Shown: positions 26,551-34,152 of the stretch, in pieces
Numbering within the stretch: the first letter of the stretch is position 1
Layout of the letters: every line of letters begins with the position of its first letter
The notes under the pieces: model-generated
Databases searched by the model: none
The model's input: only the letters and a program-made list of their open reading frames with translations
Told to the model about the DNA's origin: nothing
NCBI GenBank assembly: GCA_002336115.1
Contig: DDEN01000031.1
Coordinates: 62,001 to 126,000 of the forward strand
Length of the DNA stretch: 64,000 nucleotides
DNA from: Chitinophagaceae bacterium UBA1953
Lineage (GTDB): Bacteria > Bacteroidota > Bacteroidia > Chitinophagales > Chitinophagaceae
Direction of reading: 5' to 3'
Made by a program: the position numbers and the translations under genes

Positions 26551-26637
26551 TTTTCCTTTTTTGCTAAAAGGTGAGTTATTCCACAACAGAAATCAAACTG
26601 TCATTTCATCAATTCAGAGTCATTTAATTTTGATTTG

Positions 26638-26645
26638 TAATTTTG
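26638..26645 (+). promoter_or_regulatory. Predicted -7 element of coaX
   Basis: TAATTTTG matches TAnnTTTG and ends 4 bases before the coaX ATG at 26650, which predicts a very short leader or a leaderless mRNA. Confidence 0.4.
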
Positions 26646-26649
26646 CTTC

Positions 26650-27375
26650 ATGGCAGTAACTATCTGTTTTGATTTTGGTAACACTAGGTTAAAAGCTGCG
26701 GTGTTTGAAAATAATGATCTTCAGGAAATTATTATCCTGAGTGATGATAACAGGGAAACTATTGAAGAACTGATAAATAAGTACAAGCCGAAATATACTA
26801 TACTTTCTTCTGTCATTCATCACCAGGCTATTGTTGAGGATGTGCTGGCGCATCACACTGCTTTTCATAAACTTTCGCATCACACGAAACTGCCGTTTAC
26901 AACCCCTGTAGGAAAACCTGAAACAATTGGTGCCGACCGTTTGGCTTTATGTGCAGCATCTGTTTCGCTTTTTCCCGGCAGGAATAATCTGGCCATTGGC
27001 CTTGGCACCTGCATTACCTACAATTTCATCAATAATCAAAACCAGTTTCTTGGCGGAAGTATTTCTCCCGGGCTTGAAATGAGGTTTAAATCTATGCATG
27101 GGCTTACGGCCAAGCTTCCATTAGTGAATATGGAATGGAATTTTCCACTCGTTGGTTACGATACAAAAACCAATCTTTTAAGCGGGGTTGCATGGGGTAT
27201 GGCCAAGGAAATTGACGGTATTATTGATGCTTATGCTGAAAAATACGGGAACTTTAACGTGCTGTTAACCGGGGGCGATACGCTTCATTTTGCTCCTCTG
27301 CTCAAAAACCAGATATTTGCAGACCCTCAACTAATATTTAAAGGTTTGTATGCAATCAGTGAGTATAATCGGTAA
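26650..27375 (+). CDS. coaX: Type III pantothenate kinase
   Basis: 241 residues. CoaX phosphorylates pantothenate, the first step of coenzyme A synthesis, and is insensitive to CoA feedback. The actin-like ATPase fold is marked by the N-terminal DFGNTR, the catalytic GADR, and GLGTCITYN followed by GGSISPGLEMRF; most homologues have TFD or TYD where this one has TYN. Length is normal to slightly short. It begins a run with the outer-membrane protein gene (26-base overlap) and lptC. A -7 element lies directly before the start. Confidence 0.92.
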   Translation: MAVTICFDFGNTRLKAAVFENNDLQEIIILSDDNRETIEELINKYKPKYTILSSVIHHQAIVEDVLAHHTAFHKLSHHTKLPFTTPVGKPETIGADRLALCAASVSLFPGRNNLAIGLGTCITYNFINNQNQFLGGSISPGLEMRFKSMHGLTAKLPLVNMEWNFPLVGYDTKTNLLSGVAWGMAKEIDGIIDAYAEKYGNFNVLLTGGDTLHFAPLLKNQIFADPQLIFKGLYAISEYNR

Positions 27376-28705
27376 GCGTGTTTTTTTGTCGTTAACACTA
27401 TTATCTGCAACTGCTATTTCTGCTTTTTCTCAGGATAATTCGCCATGGAGCCGTTATGGTTTGGGCGATATTGTACCGTCGGGAAATATTGCCACCCGTG
27501 GCATGGGGCAGATAGGCGCTGCCTACAGCGACTTTCAGACAATTAATTTTATTAACCCGGCTTCGTACAGCAAATTTGGTTCTCAAAGAGCCATTTTTGA
27601 TATTGGGCTCGATATAAACAGCCGTAAGCTTAGTGACAATAAAGGCACTACTTACCGGTCAAACAACGCATATATTCCTTATATAGCCACCGGTTTCCAG
27701 ATAAAACCCTCAAAGGCAAAATTCGATTGGGGTTTGGTAATGGGGTTGCGCCCTTTAACCAAGGTTAGCTACAGTGTGGCAAGCGGAAAAAAAATAAACG
27801 CAGGCGATAGCGTGATTTCAATTTACCAGGGCAGTGGCGGTACATATCAGGCATTTGCAGGAACAGCAATTGGCATAAAAAATTTCAGCATTGGTATAAA
27901 CAGCGGGTATCGTTTCGGATCGGTTGATTATACTACAAGAGTTCATATCTATAACGATACTGCTGCAGGTCGTTACCTGGCTGGAAGAAAAGTAACTAAT
28001 AACCGGTTTAGTTCTCCCTTTTTTGAGGCAGGTGTGCAATACCGCATCATGCTTAAAAAAGATACACTACATCACAACAGCAGTTCATTACAGTTAGGTG
28101 CTTATGCAAGTTTGCAAAGCAAAATGAAATCAACCAAAGGAAATATTTTAGAAACATACTATGTTGTTGATGAAGCCGGTAACGAGTTTAATCTCGATAC
28201 AATTTCTTACGCCAACAACATGAAAGGCAATATTGTTTACCCTTCGGTATATGGCTTTGGCTTTATGTACGAGTCGCTTACAGAGAGCCTGCTGCAGATA
28301 AGTGCTGACTACGAAATATCAAAGTGGTCAACATACCGTTACTACGGAAACACCGATGCTTTACAGGACGGATGGACGTTTAAAGCGGGTGCCAAACTTT
28401 TACCCGACCTAACAGGCCGCAATAAATCTTATTGGTCAACAGTATTATACAGCGCTGGTTTTCATTATGGCCTTGAGCCATATAATGTGGATGGCAATAT
28501 GAAATCGTATGGTGTTTCTCTGGGCGCTGGCTTACCTATTAAGAAGTACTCTTACGCAGAATATAATCGAAATAACATTGTAAACCTTGCATTTGAGTTT
28601 GGTCAAAGAGGTAACAGGCAGTCATTACTGAGGGAAAACTATTTCAGGTTTGCTGTAGGTTTTTCAATGAGTGATATTTGGTTTATCAAACGTAAGTATG
28701 ATTAA
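27350..28705 (+). CDS. Predicted outer-membrane beta-barrel protein
   Basis: 451 residues: signal peptide ending near SAFSQD (residue 28), then alternating aromatic/polar beta strands and FINPASYSKFG, a pattern seen in FadL-like and related Bacteroidota barrels. It overlaps the end of coaX by 26 bases and is in turn overlapped by lptC, so the three are translated from one message. The position next to lptC suggests envelope function, but the transported ligand is unknown. Confidence 0.75.
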   Translation: MQSVSIIGKRVFLSLTLLSATAISAFSQDNSPWSRYGLGDIVPSGNIATRGMGQIGAAYSDFQTINFINPASYSKFGSQRAIFDIGLDINSRKLSDNKGTTYRSNNAYIPYIATGFQIKPSKAKFDWGLVMGLRPLTKVSYSVASGKKINAGDSVISIYQGSGGTYQAFAGTAIGIKNFSIGINSGYRFGSVDYTTRVHIYNDTAAGRYLAGRKVTNNRFSSPFFEAGVQYRIMLKKDTLHHNSSSLQLGAYASLQSKMKSTKGNILETYYVVDEAGNEFNLDTISYANNMKGNIVYPSVYGFGFMYESLTESLLQISADYEISKWSTYRYYGNTDALQDGWTFKAGAKLLPDLTGRNKSYWSTVLYSAGFHYGLEPYNVDGNMKSYGVSLGAGLPIKKYSYAEYNRNNIVNLAFEFGQRGNRQSLLRENYFRFAVGFSMSDIWFIKRKYD

Positions 28706-29273
28706 CAATACTGTAAATAAGAAATATTTTAAGGCAGCAGCTTTTGTGGCGGGCTGCTTTTTTTTCTTTTCCTGCGAAAACGATCTGAACCAGATACGTG
28801 ACCTGCAGAAAACAAAGCTTTCGGTTGATGAAGTACGGGGTGTTACAAGCTATTTAAGCCAGGGCGGTAAAATAAAGGCTAAACTAACGTCTCCATTTAT
28901 GCTCCGCTATTACGACACTTTGCCAAGAGTGGAATTTCCCAACACCATGCATGTTGATTTTTTTAATGATAGTACAAAAATTGAAAGCTACCTCGATGCA
29001 AAAAAAGCATGGTATTATGAAAATCAGAACAGGGTGGTGCTGACCGACAGTGTTGTGGTGATCCGTATTGATGGCGATACACTTAAAACAAAAGAACTTT
29101 ACTGGGAGCAGAACCTGCATAAACTTTTTACCAAAAGCGATGTGGAAATAAGGCAAAAAAACAAAACCATTTTTGGCAAAGGTTTTGAAAGCGATGAGCA
29201 ACTCAAAAACTTCAGCATCGACACTACTACAGGCATTTTGCTTGTTGGAGCTTCAAAATTTGCAGGTAATTAG
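28698..29273 (+). CDS. lptC: LPS export protein LptC
   Basis: 191 residues. LptC links the inner-membrane LptBFG transporter to LptA in lipopolysaccharide export. The protein has an N-terminal hydrophobic segment followed by a Cys (FFFSCEN), suggesting a lipoprotein as is common for LptC in Bacteroidota, and a beta-jellyroll pattern with AKKAWYYENQNRVVLTDSV and KTKELYWEQ. The in-frame GTG at 28671 would extend it by 9 residues, but the ATG at 28698, overlapping the upstream stop by 8 bases, gives the better signal sequence. Confidence 0.85.
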   Translation: MINNTVNKKYFKAAAFVAGCFFFFSCENDLNQIRDLQKTKLSVDEVRGVTSYLSQGGKIKAKLTSPFMLRYYDTLPRVEFPNTMHVDFFNDSTKIESYLDAKKAWYYENQNRVVLTDSVVVIRIDGDTLKTKELYWEQNLHKLFTKSDVEIRQKNKTIFGKGFESDEQLKNFSIDTTTGILLVGASKFAGN

Positions 29274-29443
29274 AATACGCTACCTTCAGCTTTCTTGTTT
29301 TTATAAAATTGAATGAGCAGAATTATTGCCAGCGCTGCTTAAAATCACTTCTTATAGCGTTTTTGTCATATATCTTGCCCTGAGTAGCCAGCCCCGATTG
29401 TTTTCCTTTTTATAATTGTAAACAGTACTATTAAATCTTTTGT

Positions 29444-30433
29444 ATGGAATACCGGCGGTTAGGAAAATCTGGTTTGCAGCTCAGCGTAATTTCATTTGGA
29501 AGCTGGGTAAGTTTTCACAAACAAATTAACGACAGTATTGCCGATGAGCTCATGGGCATTGCTTATGATAACGGAATTAATTTTTTCGATAATGCAGAAG
29601 TGTATGCTCTAGGTGAAAGCGAAAAAATGATGGGCCGTGTGCTGAAGCAAAAAAAATGGGATCGCACAAGTTATACTGTAAGCAGTAAAGTGTTTTTTGG
29701 CTGGAGAGGAAAGGAAAACAAACCCAACCAAACAGGATTGAGCCGTAAGCATATTATAGAAGCCTGTAATGAAGCATTACAACGCCTGCAGGTTGATTAT
29801 CTTGATTTGTTTTACTGCCATCGCCCCGATAAAAATTCGCCGGTGGAGGAGGTGGTTTGGGCTATGAATCATTTAATGCAGCAGGGAAAAATTTTGTACT
29901 GGGGAACCAGCGAGTGGAGCGGAGTTGAAATTATGGAAGCTCACAGGGTTGCAGCACAGTATCATATAATTGGCCCAACAATGGAGCAACCAGAGTACAA
30001 CCTGTTTAACCGGCAGAAAATTGAAAACGAATACCTGCAGATTTTTAAAACCGTTGGTTTGGGTACAACCATCTGGAGCCCGCTTGCAAGCGGTGTGCTT
30101 TCAGGAAAATATAATAACGGAATACCAGAAGGTTCACGCCTGAGTATTCCCGGCTTTGAATGGCTAAAAGACAAGGCTTATGTAGAAGAAAAGCTAAACA
30201 AAGTTCGTGCTTATGAAAAACTGGCTAAAGAATTAAATGTAAGCATGGCTTCATTATCAATTGCCTGGTGCATCAAAAATCCCAATGTAACTACAGCTAT
30301 TCTTGGTGCTACCCAAAAAGAACAGCTTGTAGAAAATATGAGAGCCATCGATGTGCTACCCGTGCTTAACTATGAAATAATGGAACAGATAGACACTATT
30401 TTCGGCACTAAACCCAGGTTGCCGGAGTATTGA
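29444..30433 (+). CDS. Aldo/keto reductase, Kv-beta-like
   Basis: 329-residue NADPH-dependent TIM-barrel oxidoreductase. FDNAEVY and the Lys in SSKVFF supply the catalytic Asp-Tyr-Lys, and the catalytic His is in LFYCHRPD. RLGKSGLQLSVISFGSW and the C-terminal ILGATQKEQLVENM bind cofactor. The closest type by eye is the potassium-channel beta subunit/YghZ (methylglyoxal reductase) branch. A MarR regulator follows 19 bases downstream and may regulate it. Confidence 0.9.
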   Translation: MEYRRLGKSGLQLSVISFGSWVSFHKQINDSIADELMGIAYDNGINFFDNAEVYALGESEKMMGRVLKQKKWDRTSYTVSSKVFFGWRGKENKPNQTGLSRKHIIEACNEALQRLQVDYLDLFYCHRPDKNSPVEEVVWAMNHLMQQGKILYWGTSEWSGVEIMEAHRVAAQYHIIGPTMEQPEYNLFNRQKIENEYLQIFKTVGLGTTIWSPLASGVLSGKYNNGIPEGSRLSIPGFEWLKDKAYVEEKLNKVRAYEKLAKELNVSMASLSIAWCIKNPNVTTAILGATQKEQLVENMRAIDVLPVLNYEIMEQIDTIFGTKPRLPEY

Positions 30434-30452
30434 TTCATATAAATACCTACTT

Positions 30453-30908
30453 ATGAGTTTAGAAAAGGACATTCAACAAACACGGAGTTTCCGGAATGAA
30501 CGTCATAAAGCAATTGTGAACATGATTTATACGCACAACTGGGTGCTGGAAAAATTAAAAGATGTATTAAAGGAAGATGATATCACACATCAGCAATTCA
30601 ATATCCTCCGTATTTTAAGAGGAAGTAACGGCCCAATTTCAACACTACAGATCAGAGAGCGTATGCTTGATAAAATGAGTGATACCAGCCGGATTGTTGA
30701 CCGGCTTATTCTGAAAGGACTTGCTACGAAATCGGTAAGCGAGCAAGATAAAAGGCTGGTGGATGTATTGATTACTGAAAAGGGATTGCAAACTTTGTCA
30801 AGAATTGATAACAAGCACGAACGCCTTGATGATATTTTAAGTAATATAACTTACGAAGAAGCAGGAATGATTAATGTTATCTTTGACAAAATAAGAGGTT
30901 CTTATTAA
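30453..30908 (+). CDS. MarR-family transcriptional regulator
   Basis: 151 residues with a winged helix-turn-helix (about residues 45-110: ITHQQFNILRILRG, then MSDTSRIVDRLILKGL and the wing DKRLVDVLITEKG) flanked by dimerisation helices. MarR proteins are ligand-responsive repressors. It lies between the aldo/keto reductase and the glycosidase in a same-strand run with gaps of 19 and 7 bases, and probably controls this operon. Confidence 0.88.
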   Translation: MSLEKDIQQTRSFRNERHKAIVNMIYTHNWVLEKLKDVLKEDDITHQQFNILRILRGSNGPISTLQIRERMLDKMSDTSRIVDRLILKGLATKSVSEQDKRLVDVLITEKGLQTLSRIDNKHERLDDILSNITYEEAGMINVIFDKIRGSY

Positions 30909-30915
30909 TCAGCTT

Positions 30916-32115
30916 ATGATTCGTTCTGTTTGTTTCTTTCTTTTTATTTCAGCTTCGCAGATATTATTGGCGCAGACAAAGCCCGAGTTCAGGGCTGTTT
31001 GGGTAGCAACTGTTGATAATATTGACTGGCCATCGCAAAAAGGACTTTCTGTTGATTCGCAGAAAGCCGAATTTATCCGTTTGCTTGATCTTCATCAGAA
31101 AAACGGAATGAATGCCTTGATTGTGCAGGTGCGCCCTGCAACTGATGCGTTTTATCCTTCTCCTTACGAACCATGGAGCGAATGGCTGAGTGGTGTACAG
31201 GGAAAGGCTCCATCACCTTATTACGATCCGTTGCGTTTCATGATTGAAGAAACACATAAACGTGGAATGGAATTCCACGCATGGTGCAATCCCTACCGGG
31301 CCGATTTTAAAATTGGAACAGCATCAATCGCTCCGTCGCATATAACCCGATTACACCCCGATTGGTTTTTGGAATACGGCGGGAAACTATACTTCGACCC
31401 CGGAAACAAAGCTGCACAGGCTTTTGTAGCTGATGTTATTGGCGATATTGTGAGAAGATATAACGTTAATGCAATTCACTTTGATGATTATTTCTATCCT
31501 TACCGGATTGCAGGAAAAGAATTTCCTGATTCTGCTACTTACAAACTTTACGGGAAAGGATTGACAACAGATGACTGGCGCAGAAGTAATGTTGATTCAA
31601 TTATAGTATCGTTGAACCGCATCATTAAAAAAATAAAACCGCAAGTAAAGTTTGGTATCAGTCCGTTTGGTGTATGGCGCAATGCCGATAAAGATCCAAA
31701 AGGAAGTAATACCAAAGCAGGGCAAACGAATTATGATGATTTGTATGCCGATATTTTATTGTGGCTTGAAAAAGACTGGATTGATTATGTAGCACCCCAA
31801 CTCTATTGGGAGTTTGGACATAAAGCGGCACCTTACGAAGTATTGATTGATTGGTGGAGCAAACATTCTTATGGAAAGCATTGTTACATTGGCCTGGGCA
31901 TTTACCGTGCAGGAAGCAGTGATATATGGAAAGACAGTACATTAATTCCACGGCAGATTGAATTGCTGCGCAAAACGCCCAACATACAGGGTATGATTTT
32001 CTTCAGCAGTAAAACATTTAATAAAAATCCCAATGGTTGGAACGATAGTTTGCGGCTGCATTATTTTAAAGACCCTGCAACTATTCCTGAAATGAACTGG
32101 TTGAAAAAGAAATAA
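30916..32115 (+). CDS. Secreted GHL10/YngK-type glycoside hydrolase
   Basis: 399 residues with a signal peptide (cleavage near LLAQT, residue 20). The fold is the GH10-like TIM barrel of the DUF187/GHL10 family: EFRAVWVATVDNIDWPS, VQVRPATDAFYPS, EFHAWCNPYRA, FDDYFYPY and WIDYVAPQLYWEF. Members hydrolyse or bind bacterial cell-wall or other polysaccharides; the substrate is not resolved here. A strong terminator shared with the convergent gene follows. Confidence 0.9.
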   Translation: MIRSVCFFLFISASQILLAQTKPEFRAVWVATVDNIDWPSQKGLSVDSQKAEFIRLLDLHQKNGMNALIVQVRPATDAFYPSPYEPWSEWLSGVQGKAPSPYYDPLRFMIEETHKRGMEFHAWCNPYRADFKIGTASIAPSHITRLHPDWFLEYGGKLYFDPGNKAAQAFVADVIGDIVRRYNVNAIHFDDYFYPYRIAGKEFPDSATYKLYGKGLTTDDWRRSNVDSIIVSLNRIIKKIKPQVKFGISPFGVWRNADKDPKGSNTKAGQTNYDDLYADILLWLEKDWIDYVAPQLYWEFGHKAAPYEVLIDWWSKHSYGKHCYIGLGIYRAGSSDIWKDSTLIPRQIELLRKTPNIQGMIFFSSKTFNKNPNGWNDSLRLHYFKDPATIPEMNWLKKK

Positions 32116-32123
32116 AAATAAAG

Positions 32124-32154
32124 AAAGAGCCGATGCAATGCACCGGCTCTTTTT
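32124..32154. terminator. Bidirectional intrinsic terminator
   Basis: AAAGAGCCG, 11-base loop, CGGCTCTTT plus further T, between convergent genes. Confidence 0.8.
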
Positions 32155-32178
32155 ATTTCAACAAATTACAGTTCTGAA

Positions 32179-33159
32179 TTACCATCCAAGAATCCATGCA
32201 AACATGAGTGGAGCAACAATGGTTGCATCACTTTCTACAATGAATTTGGGAGTGTTGATGTCGAGCTTACCCCATGTGATTTTTTCGTTGGGAACTGCAC
32301 CACTGTATGAGCCATATGATGTTGTTGAATCACTGATCTGGCAGAAATAACTCCAGAAAGGAACATCATGCCATTCAAGATCCTGGTACATCATCGGCAC
32401 AACACAAATCGGGAAATCACCAGCAATACCACCACCAATCTGGAAGAAACCAACACCTTTGCCACCACTGTTTGCCCTGTACCATTCAGTTAACCAAACC
32501 ATGTATTCAATACCGCTCTTAACAGTACTTGCTTTTAGTTCATTTTTGATGACGTAGCTTGCAAAAATGTTACCTGTTGTGCTGTCTTCCCATCCTGGTA
32601 CAACAATCGGAATGTTTTTTTCGGCCGCAGCAATAATCCAACTGTCTTTCGGGTCAATTTCATAATACTGCTGCAGATCACCACTCAATACAACTTTGTA
32701 TAAAAACTCATGTGGAAAATAACGTTCACCTTTTGCTTCTGCATCTTTCCATTGTTTTTCCAGATGTTTTTGCAGGCGGCGGAAAGCTTCCTCTTCAGGA
32801 ATACAGGTATCAGTTACACGGTTGTAATGATTTTCGAGTAAATCCCATTCTTCCTGCGGTGTAAGATCACGATAGTTGGGTACACGTTTGTAATGACTGT
32901 GTGCTACAAGGTTCATCACATCTTCTTCCAGGTTGGCACCGGTACAACTGATGATTTGTACTTTATCCTGCCTGATCATTTCTGCAAGACTGATACCAAG
33001 CTCTGCAGTACTCATGGCACCTGCAAGTGTAATCATCATTTTACCGCCATCAGCTAAGTGTGCTTCATAACCTTTAGCAGCATCCATTAAAGCAGCAGAG
33101 TTGAAATGACGGTAATGATGCTGGATGAATTGTGAAACGGGTCCTTTGTTCATAAACAT
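32179..33159 (-). CDS. Deoxyhypusine synthase-like protein (probable homospermidine/spermidine-transferring enzyme)
   Basis: 326 residues of the deoxyhypusine synthase fold. AGAMSTAELGISLAEMI, ISCTGANLEEDV, NIPIVVPGWEDSTTGN and QIGGGIAGDFP are NAD- and spermidine-site motifs, and WGKL near residue 298 keeps the lysine that forms the enzyme-imine intermediate. The eukaryotic and archaeal enzyme modifies eIF5A/aIF5A, which bacteria lack; characterised bacterial relatives transfer the aminobutyl group to putrescine or similar amines, giving homospermidine. That activity is inferred. It is cytosolic and monocistronic. Confidence 0.88.
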   Translation of the reverse strand: MFMNKGPVSQFIQHHYRHFNSAALMDAAKGYEAHLADGGKMMITLAGAMSTAELGISLAEMIRQDKVQIISCTGANLEEDVMNLVAHSHYKRVPNYRDLTPQEEWDLLENHYNRVTDTCIPEEEAFRRLQKHLEKQWKDAEAKGERYFPHEFLYKVVLSGDLQQYYEIDPKDSWIIAAAEKNIPIVVPGWEDSTTGNIFASYVIKNELKASTVKSGIEYMVWLTEWYRANSGGKGVGFFQIGGGIAGDFPICVVPMMYQDLEWHDVPFWSYFCQISDSTTSYGSYSGAVPNEKITWGKLDINTPKFIVESDATIVAPLMFAWILGW

Positions 33160-33342
33160 TTTATTTAGTAATAAAGACCGCCTTCAGATCCCGACTATCC
33201 GGGAGACATTGCGAGGCCGCAAAAATAAAGATTTGTTGAAGTTTGACAGGGTTTCTTCATAGTATTCATAAAATTTTCATTCCGTTCATAGTAAAAACGT
33301 TTTTATTAAGCGGCAGAATAAAACGAACGCTTTGTGGGATCG

Positions 33343-33350
33343 TAACTTTG
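33343..33350 (+). promoter_or_regulatory. Predicted -7 element of the YqgE gene
   Basis: TAACTTTG matches TAnnTTTG, 29 bases before the ATG at 33380. No TTTG at the usual -33 distance. Confidence 0.4.
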
Positions 33351-33379
33351 TTTGCCTGATTTAAAAGAATCATACTGCA

Positions 33380-33838
33380 ATGCCGATACAAAATGGAAGT
33401 TTTCTGGAGAGTACCTCTCAGCTTAATAATACTGTGTTTGAGAATACTGTAATTCTTGTTGTGGAGTATAACAAAAAAGGAGCTCTGGGCTTTGTGATTA
33501 ATAAACCATACGGCCGTTCTCTTAACGAACTTGAAGAATTTAAACACAGTGTGGCATTTCCGTTGTACCAAGGTGGGCCTGTTGATCATGACCATCTCTA
33601 TTTTGTACACAAACGTCCCGATATAATTGAAGGCGGAACAGCTATTGGCAATGAATTATATTTTGGTGGTAATTTTCAACAGGCAGTCGAGGCAGTTAAC
33701 AACGGAACTGTTTCTCAAAATCAGATCAAAATTTTTGTTGGATATAGTGGCTGGGATACCGGCGATCTTGAATTGGAGATTGAAGAAGGTAGCTGGTTAC
33801 TCCTTTCTCCTCATCAGAAAAATGTGTTTATGCAATAA
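33380..33838 (+). CDS. YqgE/AlgH family protein (DUF179)
   Basis: 152 residues. Family signatures are FENTVILVVEY, GALGFVINKP, YQGGPVDHD and VGYSGWDTGDLELEIEEGSWL. YqgE/AlgH proteins are small cytosolic proteins with a mixed fold; AlgH was linked to alginate regulation in Pseudomonas, but the general function is unknown. Monocistronic with its own promoter element; convergent with the copper chaperone gene 11 bases away. Confidence 0.9.
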   Translation: MPIQNGSFLESTSQLNNTVFENTVILVVEYNKKGALGFVINKPYGRSLNELEEFKHSVAFPLYQGGPVDHDHLYFVHKRPDIIEGGTAIGNELYFGGNFQQAVEAVNNGTVSQNQIKIFVGYSGWDTGDLELEIEEGSWLLLSPHQKNVFMQ

Positions 33839-33849
33839 CCGGCAGATCG

Positions 33850-34068
33850 TTATTCACTCACCTGTTCGGCTTTATAACCAACACCCTGCAAGCTACTGAT
33901 GATTGTTCCTGCCTTCAGCTCATCGTTTGCTGTAATAGTGAGCAGGCGGTTGGGATTTTGCAGATCCACTTTCCAGTTTTCTTCACCAGCCAGTGCATTT
34001 AAAACAGGTGTAACCTTTTCGATACAACCAGTACATTTAATGGTTGTTTTGAATGTAAGTGATTTCAT
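33850..34068 (-). CDS. Heavy-metal-associated (HMA) domain protein, probable copper chaperone
   Basis: 72 residues that form a single ferredoxin-like HMA domain. The metal-binding motif is TIKCTGCIEKV (CxxC), where canonical copper chaperones have MxCxxC. It is the last gene of a copper operon after the AraC-type regulator and CopA, and probably delivers Cu(I) to the ATPase. The lack of Met before the first Cys is a small deviation seen in many Bacteroidota homologues. Confidence 0.82.
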   Translation of the reverse strand: MKSLTFKTTIKCTGCIEKVTPVLNALAGEENWKVDLQNPNRLLTITANDELKAGTIISSLQGVGYKAEQVSE

Positions 34069-34152
34069 TATTTTTTATTTAGAAGTAAAATTAATACAGC
34101 ATAAAAGAGCATTTATCATACAATTGCCATGAAAACTTATATCTTTTTCAGA

